NCBI GenBank assembly: GCA_029262915.1
Contig: JAJCYN010000200.1
Location: forward strand, 1 to 11,889
Source: Flavobacteriales bacterium
GTDB lineage: Bacteria > Bacteroidota > Bacteroidia > Flavobacteriales_E > Vicingaceae
Reading direction: 5' to 3'
Length of the DNA: 11,889 nucleotides
Below the pieces are notes generated by a model. That model was not told the DNA's origin. It saw nothing but the letters and a program-made list of their open reading frames with translations, and did not search any database. Positions 7,603-11,889 of the stretch are shown piece after piece (position 1 is the stretch's first letter; each line of letters opens with the position of its first letter). The position numbers and the translations under genes were made by a program.

Positions 7603-10086
7603 TTAATTAGCAATAATCATTTGCTTGGTTCCTATCAATTGACTATCAGCATACATGCTATAAAAGTAATTGCCTGGTGCCATATCTCCTGTTTCTAAGA
7701 TGATATGACCATCACCTCTACTGTTAATTTGTATCGTTTTAACTAAAGCTCCGTTTACAGCTAAAATATCCATATAAGATGTTTGTACCGTATTTGGTAA
7801 ATAATATTCAATAGTAGTGCTTTCATTAAATGGGTTAGGATAATTCTGTCCCAAAATTGGGCCATTATCACCATCAATACCTTCTACTTTAAGCGATGTG
7901 CCACAACACGTATTTACTGCTAATTCTAAAGAGTCTACACGAATGGTTAATGCATTAATAGTATTTTGTAAATTAACCAATAATGGACCTAAGTCTACTG
8001 ATGTTGATGTTCCATTTTCAATATCTATCTGGAGCATTGTTCCAGTTAAAGATGACCCTGTTAAATTTTGATCATCCGAACCTCCACTCCCAACTAAAGA
8101 AGATAAATCGGTAATAATAGTTCCGCCACCATCTGTGGTTTCTAAATCGGTACCATTTAATATTACCGTAGTATTGTGTTCGTTTGTTGGATCAGCATCT
8201 GCATCATTTACACCATCTTGTAAAGATGATAAATTTACTACTTCAGACGATCCATTTTCTATAGCAATTGTAAGGTTAGTTCCAGTAAGGTTAGATCCTG
8301 ATATGTTTTGATCATCTGTTCCTGTTCCATCTTGTAGTGAAGAAAGATCTGCCGCATTCCCACCGGAAATTGCTAATGATGTTCCTGTTAATGTTAGGGT
8401 TTGAGCGTCCGTGTTATCTAAGTAACCTGATAAATCCACTGTGGAAGAGTCATTTGTTAAACTTAGTGTATTACTTACTAAACTCAGGTCTTGTTGGTCC
8501 GTATTGGCACTTATGTTAATCCAGGCAGCTCCATCCCATAATTTAAGCTGGTCATTATCTGTGTCAAATAATGCCATCCCTTCTTCACCAGTCCCAATTC
8601 CACTTTGGTAAGTCGTAATTTGAGCAGCCGATAATCTATTAAGTAGCAACCCTTTATCTGTATCAGCCATATCAAGTGAAGCAAACGGACTTGGATAATT
8701 TGTTCCGATTCCCACAGATACTCTATCTGTGGTTGTAGCTCCTCCAAGTACCATTGTGTTTGCAGAATCTGCCGATGCACCTGCACCAATAGCAACAGCA
8801 TAATTACTTTTAGCCGCAGCAGCATAACCTAAGGCTACAGAATATGCACCATTTACAGAATCGGATTCGCCAAGTGCGATTGAATAATCTCCATTAACAT
8901 AGGTTTGATAACCAAGGGCAATTGCTCCCTGATTATTCACATCGGAGTAATTTCCAATAGCGATTGCTCTATTTCCCAAAATGTCTGTGTTATAACCGAT
9001 TCCAATATTATCATTGTTTCTGGCCTTCGCATTAGAGCCCATTATAATGGATCTGCTTCTTCCCGTTGTTCCTGATCCAAATAGGGTAGCATCGTATCCA
9101 ACAATGATATTATCATTATTCTCAATGGATCCAACACTGCTAAAATCTGCCAAAGCTCCAATGGCTATATTTCTCTGCCCTTCTCTATTTGTATATCCAG
9201 CCGCAAACCCCAATGCGGTATTGTAATTAGCGTCATTGGTATTGTTAGTCCGATTGTTATCCCATCCCGCTTGTGCACCTACAAACGTATTATAGTCACC
9301 ATGTTCTGTATGCGTACCAGATTCCTGACCTATCATTGTATTCAAATATCCGGCACCAATATCAAATCCGGCTAAATCACCCAATGCGGTGTTTTTATAC
9401 CCACTGATAATGTCATATCCTGCATCATTACCAATTGCGGTATTTTGATAGCCCGACTCTATATTATATAAGGCTTGTGAACCAACTCCGGTATTGTCAT
9501 TTCCAGTGGTTGGTGTTGTAGTAGCCGTAGTGTTTACGCTAACTGTAAATATATTTGCACCTGCCAGATCGCCTATAAATGTATTATCTCTACCAGTTGT
9601 TACACTAGCACCTGCAAGCTGACCAAGAAAAGTATTGTCGGAACCTGTTGTGTTATTAAAGCCAGCTCCATTACCAATAAAAGTTCCATCTGTGGCATTG
9701 TTAAAAAAACCAGCTCTAAATCCAATCATGACATTATCGGTACCTGTTGTATTTGAAAACCCGGCTTGATACCCCATAAAAACATTATCATCACCACTAG
9801 ATAATGAGTAACCAGCATCGAAACCAACCAAAACATTATAATTAGCCTGAGTAGTAGAAAAGCGGTTGATTAAAAAACCAGCTCTAAACCCAATCCCCAC
9901 ATTATGCAATGAGGTTGAAAGGTTGGTTAATGAAGAATCCCCATATCCAGTATTGCGGTCTCCGGACGTGACGCTGGCTCCTGAGCCAATTCCTTGAAAT
10001 TCATTATTTGTTTGGGCGAAATTAACAGTGGAAAGAAAACATAAAAAAGGTAATAAATACAGTTTTTTTTTGGCTAAAATTTTCAT
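7603..10086 (-). CDS. T9SS-targeted fibrous surface protein with YadA-like head repeats and stalk repeats
   Basis: An 827-residue putative surface adhesin. The signal peptide is residues 1-25 (KKKLYLLPFLCFL... ending NFAQ). Residues about 45-310 contain repeats of about 17-22 residues of the form NTxIGxxAGxxxxxGxxN, and about 345-450 contain 14-15-residue YadA-head-like repeats (AIAIGNYSD, AIALGYQTY, SIALGESDS, SVALGYAAA, AVAIGAGAS). These are expected to fold as a left-handed beta-roll, usually trimeric. Residues about 460-525 form a module often seen in Bacteroidota fibre proteins (SLDMADTDKGLLLNRLS, FDTDNDQLKLWDG). Stalk repeats occupy about 530-700, then a short coiled coil (about 702-725) ending in C727-C728. 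The C-terminus is a T9SS type-A sorting domain (YPNPF from 749). There is no YadA beta-barrel anchor and no S74 peptidase domain. It is transcribed toward the amidase-GH18 operon, and no Bacteroidota-type promoter was evident just upstream. Confidence 0.85.
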   Translation of the reverse strand: MKILAKKKLYLLPFLCFLSTVNFAQTNNEFQGIGSGASVTSGDRNTGYGDSSLTNLSTSLHNVGIGFRAGFLINRFSTTQANYNVLVGFDAGYSLSSGDDNVFMGYQAGFSNTTGTDNVMIGFRAGFFNNATDGTFIGNGAGFNNTTGSDNTFLGQLAGASVTTGRDNTFIGDLAGANIFTVSVNTTATTTPTTGNDNTGVGSQALYNIESGYQNTAIGNDAGYDIISGYKNTALGDLAGFDIGAGYLNTMIGQESGTHTEHGDYNTFVGAQAGWDNNRTNNTNDANYNTALGFAAGYTNREGQRNIAIGALADFSSVGSIENNDNIIVGYDATLFGSGTTGRSRSIIMGSNAKARNNDNIGIGYNTDILGNRAIAIGNYSDVNNQGAIALGYQTYVNGDYSIALGESDSVNGAYSVALGYAAAAKSNYAVAIGAGASADSANTMVLGGATTTDRVSVGIGTNYPSPFASLDMADTDKGLLLNRLSAAQITTYQSGIGTGEEGMALFDTDNDQLKLWDGAAWINISANTDQQDLSLVSNTLSLTNDSSTVDLSGYLDNTDAQTLTLTGTSLAISGGNAADLSSLQDGTGTDDQNISGSNLTGTNLTIAIENGSSEVVNLSSLQDGVNDADADPTNEHNTTVILNGTDLETTDGGGTIITDLSSLVGSGGSDDQNLTGSSLTGTMLQIDIENGTSTSVDLGPLLVNLQNTINALTIRVDSLELAVNTCCGTSLKVEGIDGDNGPILGQNYPNPFNESTTIEYYLPNTVQTSYMDILAVNGALVKTIQINSRGDGHIILETGDMAPGNYFYSMYADSQLIGTKQMIIAN
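10063..10071 (-). repeat. A9 homopolymer in codons 6-8 of the fibre gene
   Basis: Nine consecutive A on the coding strand encode Lys6-Lys8 at the start of the signal peptide. A one-base change here would shift the frame before the mature protein. It is long enough to be a slippage candidate, but lysine-rich signal peptides in AT-rich genomes produce such runs by chance. Confidence 0.8.
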
Positions 10087-10163
10087 AGAGTATAGTTTTG
10101 TATTTTCTATAAAAATAATAAAAAATATTAACTACTTAATAATGAATAAAGTAAATACGGTTT

Positions 10164-10184
10164 GCCCTTTTTAGAAGAAAGGGC
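10164..10184. other. Hairpin GCCCTTT/AAAGGGC upstream of the fibre gene
   Basis: A perfect 7-bp inverted repeat (10164-10170 and 10178-10184) with a 7-nt loop, about 80 bp upstream of the fibre start codon. On either strand it could form in RNA. No T-run follows on the - strand, so it is not a clear terminator. A role as an operator or 5' leader structure of the fibre gene is possible but unsupported. Confidence 0.4.
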
Positions 10185-10240
10185 AGAATCGCTCATTTGC
10201 GAATAACAAAAGAATGGCTTCCTTTAAGCGTTCATTAATT

Positions 10241-10263
10241 ATTACTTTTTAAGAGTAAGTAAT
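10241..10263. other. AT-rich inverted repeat ATTACTT/AAGTAAT
   Basis: A perfect 7-bp inverted repeat (10241-10247 and 10257-10263) around a 9-nt spacer, all A/T-rich except four positions. It lies between the fibre gene leader and the large palindromic element. Such short AT repeats arise often by chance, so it is recorded only as seen. Confidence 0.25.
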
Positions 10264-10273
10264 CCATAATTGT

Positions 10274-10443
10274 GCCCAACGGTTTGTGTATGATTAGTTG
10301 CGTGGTTTAGTGACTAATTTAGCAAATAAAAACCGAACCCGCCTGCCTCAGGCAGGTAGAAAATCCCTGCCTTGCCGGTAGGCAGGCGTGAGGATTTTCG
10401 TAAGTAGCCTAGAACTAGCAATTAATTATACACGTTGTTGTCA
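10274..10443 (-). repeat. Large imperfect inverted-repeat element, attC-like
   Basis: This element of about 170 bp lies directly after the stop of the metallo-hydrolase gene. Its arms 10286-10301 and 10418-10433 are complementary at 14 of 16 positions, and both exceptions are G·T pairs. Weaker complementarity continues inward (GTTCTAG against GTTTAG) with bulges. The distal end reads GTTGGGC on the - strand (10280-10274), a perfect match to the integron core GTTRRRY. The proximal end (TGACAAC on the - strand) only partly matches RYYYAAC. Position 3' of a gene, matching orientation, bulged arms and a variable centre fit an attC site. Length is above the usual range and one core is imperfect. 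Alternatives are a MITE-like repeat or a structured 3' UTR. Confidence 0.4.
10342..10399. repeat. GC-rich REP-like double palindrome
   Basis: Two adjacent palindromes share the arm CCTGCC/GGCAGG. The first is 10342-10347 with 10351-10356 (3-nt loop). The second is CCTGCCT 10366-10372 with AGGCAGG 10380-10386 (7-nt centre containing CCGG). The second is enclosed by a perfect 8-bp repeat GAAAATCC (10359-10366) / GGATTTTC (10392-10399). The block is far richer in GC than its surroundings and sits in the centre of the larger inverted repeat. Read on the - strand it is followed by a short T-run (10327-10332), so it may also end transcription of the metallo-hydrolase gene. Confidence 0.65.
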
Positions 10444-11583
10444 TTAGTTTTTATTTTCTGATATATAGTTTTTCCACCATTTTTCGGTTGGGAAAGTTTC
10501 ATTTCCAATTATTACAGGCTCTCCAATTTTTGGTGTGGTCACTGGTAAATCCATTTCATTTGCCTTTTTAGTTATCCGTTCAATTGGGTCAGTCCAATCG
10601 TGATAAGCCATTGTAAATGCAGCCCAATGTATTGGTAAAACTAACTTGCTTTTTAAGTCGATTGAGGCTTGTACCATTTCTTCAGGCATCATATGAATAA
10701 CTTTCCATTCTTCATCATATTGACCACATTCCATTAATGATATGTCAAATGGACCATATTTATCTCCAATTTCTTTAAAGTGTGTGTCATATCCACTATC
10801 TCCACCAAAATAAATATTATCGTTCTTTCCTTTAATAACCCAAGAACACCAAAGTGTTGTTGCTCTATCAAACAATCCTCTACCAGAAAAATGACGAGCA
10901 GGAGTACAAGTAAGATTAATTCCTTCAAATTGAATTTCTTCCCACCAATTTAATTCGTGAATTTTTTCTTTGGATATTCCCCATTCAATCAAATGATTTC
11001 CAACACCCAATGGAACATAATATTGACCAACTTTATCTTTTAATTCTTGTATTGAGCCATAATCTAAATGGTCATAATGGTCGTGAGAAAATATAATAGC
11101 ATCAATAAAAGGTAGTTTTTCAATTTCAATAGGTAATTCCTTTGAATATCGTTTTGGCCCAATTAGTGGATGAGGGGCAGGTGTTTTACCAAACATTGGG
11201 TCAAGTAAAATCATTTTACCATCTATTTGTAATAAAAATGCAGAATGACCAAACCAAGTTAGTTGAGTAATATTTGTATTATGGTTTTCAATAGTTATTG
11301 AGTCAATTTTTTCTACAACTATGTTTTGATGTGGTCGTCTATTTGGAGAGCCTTTTATCATTTCCTTAATCATATTCCAATAACTGGCATCTATTACAGT
11401 TTTTGATTGATTAATGAATTTCCCTTTTTCGTAATGACCAGATTTTGCGTATTCATTTTTTTGCTCTTTGGTTGCACCTTTCCCAAATTGAGGACTGATG
11501 TTTAAAAATAGAGTTACAATAATTACTAATAAACCAATTATTATAGCAATATAAATTCCAATCATTTTAATTATTCTTTTCAA
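10444..11583 (-). CDS. Membrane-anchored metallo-beta-lactamase-fold hydrolase, NAPE-PLD/RomA-like
   Basis: A 379-residue hydrolase with one N-terminal membrane helix (about residues 7-28), so the catalytic domain is probably periplasmic or membrane-facing. The binuclear zinc site is complete: H167, H169, D171 and H172 (HDHYDHLD), H231 (ARHFSGR), D262 (GGDSGY) and H319 (PIHW). The segments WFGHSAFLLQIDG, SGRGLFDRATTLWCSW and the HxHxDHLD context match the branch that includes N-acyl-phosphatidylethanolamine phospholipase D and the bacterial RomA/UlaG-like proteins, not true beta-lactamases. A phosphodiesterase acting on phospholipid is one option, but the substrate is unproven. The start is TTG at 11583, 8 bp after the upstream stop. 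It gives the basic MKRIIK before the helix. An ATG at 11565 would leave the helix without those charges, so TTG is preferred with moderate confidence. An attC-like element follows the stop. Confidence 0.85.
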   Translation of the reverse strand: MKRIIKMIGIYIAIIIGLLVIIVTLFLNISPQFGKGATKEQKNEYAKSGHYEKGKFINQSKTVIDASYWNMIKEMIKGSPNRRPHQNIVVEKIDSITIENHNTNITQLTWFGHSAFLLQIDGKMILLDPMFGKTPAPHPLIGPKRYSKELPIEIEKLPFIDAIIFSHDHYDHLDYGSIQELKDKVGQYYVPLGVGNHLIEWGISKEKIHELNWWEEIQFEGINLTCTPARHFSGRGLFDRATTLWCSWVIKGKNDNIYFGGDSGYDTHFKEIGDKYGPFDISLMECGQYDEEWKVIHMMPEEMVQASIDLKSKLVLPIHWAAFTMAYHDWTDPIERITKKANEMDLPVTTPKIGEPVIIGNETFPTEKWWKNYISENKN

Positions 11584-11591
11584 GTTATGTT

Positions 11592-11885
11592 TTATTTGCT
11601 AAAAGTTTTTCTGAAATATAAAAGTGATAGAATTAGCATTAATGGTGCTAATACAAGTCCTGCAATATTTTCACTTACAATAAATTGTCCGTGTGATAAT
11701 TCGCTAATAGTATAGACTAATTCTACTACCCAACTCCACATTGAAACGATGAATGCTCCTTTTTCATTGATATACAAACCTCCATATAATCTTGCTAAAC
11801 CTAATGCTAAAAATAATATTCCTACCAACCTTGGGTAAGTGTTATCTATACTTTCTATATTAAACTGCGGTAGAAATTCAACCAT
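11592..11885 (-). CDS. Small multi-pass membrane protein of unknown function (5' end uncertain)
   Basis: I do not recognise a named family. From the ATG at 11885 the product is 97 residues with three predicted membrane helices (about 19-37, 43-61 and 70-91) and a basic C-terminus (FRKTFSK). Recognisable stretches are YPRLVGILFLALGLARLYGG and SMWSWVVELVYTISEL. The frame stays open to the window edge, so the ATG could be internal. The hydrophilic first 18 residues would be an unusual start for such a protein, and a further N-terminal helix may lie outside the window. The stop is 8 bp before the start of the metallo-hydrolase, so the two are probably one transcript. A functional partnership with that membrane-anchored enzyme is an inference. 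Confidence 0.65.
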   Translation of the reverse strand: MVEFLPQFNIESIDNTYPRLVGILFLALGLARLYGGLYINEKGAFIVSMWSWVVELVYTISELSHGQFIVSENIAGLVLAPLMLILSLLYFRKTFSK

Positions 11886-11889
11886 TAAT

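Noticed and set aside
8511..8825. A 104-codon open frame on the - strand inside the fibre gene, and other open frames overlapping real genes (for example 347-544, 1192-1428, 10734-10928).
   Set aside because: They overlap clearly coding frames, have Leu/Ile-rich low-complexity translations typical of shifted frames, and show no domain motifs.
10342..10399. CRISPR array or phage attachment site.
   Set aside because: There are only two nearby palindromes without regular spacers, and no integrase or cas gene is present.
10444..11583. Antibiotic-resistance beta-lactamase (class B).
   Set aside because: The HxHxDH site is shared by the whole fold superfamily. The SGRGLFDRATTLW and WFGHSAF segments fit the NAPE-PLD/UlaG-like branch instead.

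Overview
The window looks like a chromosomal segment of a Bacteroidota bacterium, probably Flavobacteriales (the rank below phylum is an inference). The signs are AT-rich DNA, A/T-rich gene starts without Shine-Dalgarno sequences, and three large secreted proteins that each end in a type IX secretion system (T9SS) type-A C-terminal sorting domain with a YPNP motif.

Positions 1-2049 (+ strand) hold a tightly spaced run of three genes. The first is the 3' part of an FMN-binding, glutamate-synthase-like protein that enters from outside the window. It is followed by a PaaI-type hotdog thioesterase and a small exported protein that is probably an outer-membrane beta-barrel.

Positions 2134-7463 (+ strand) hold two large T9SS cargo genes only 2 bp apart. 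The first carries a lysozyme-like N-terminal region, a zinc Amidase_2 domain and a CUB domain. The second carries a GH18 glycosidase of the YaaH/SleL-like kind and a CUB domain. Both then share a roughly 285-residue module that is about 80 % identical by eye, followed by divergent sorting domains. Together they look like a secreted glycan or peptidoglycan degradation pair.

Positions 7603-10086 (- strand, convergent) encode an 827-residue fibrous surface protein. It combines YadA-like beta-roll head repeats, stalk repeats and a short coiled coil with a T9SS sorting domain in place of the usual membrane anchor. An A9 tract lies in its signal peptide.

Positions 10087-10443 are non-coding and rich in structure. 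They contain a GC hairpin and a ~170-bp imperfect inverted-repeat element with one perfect integron-type core (GTTGGGC on the - strand) at one end. GC-rich REP-like palindromes are nested in its centre.

Positions 10444-11885 (- strand) hold a two-gene unit: a membrane-anchored metallo-beta-lactamase-fold hydrolase of the NAPE-PLD-like type, and upstream of it a small multi-pass membrane protein that may continue past the window edge. The inverted-repeat element sits directly 3' of this unit, as an attC site would in a gene cassette. That reading is speculative.
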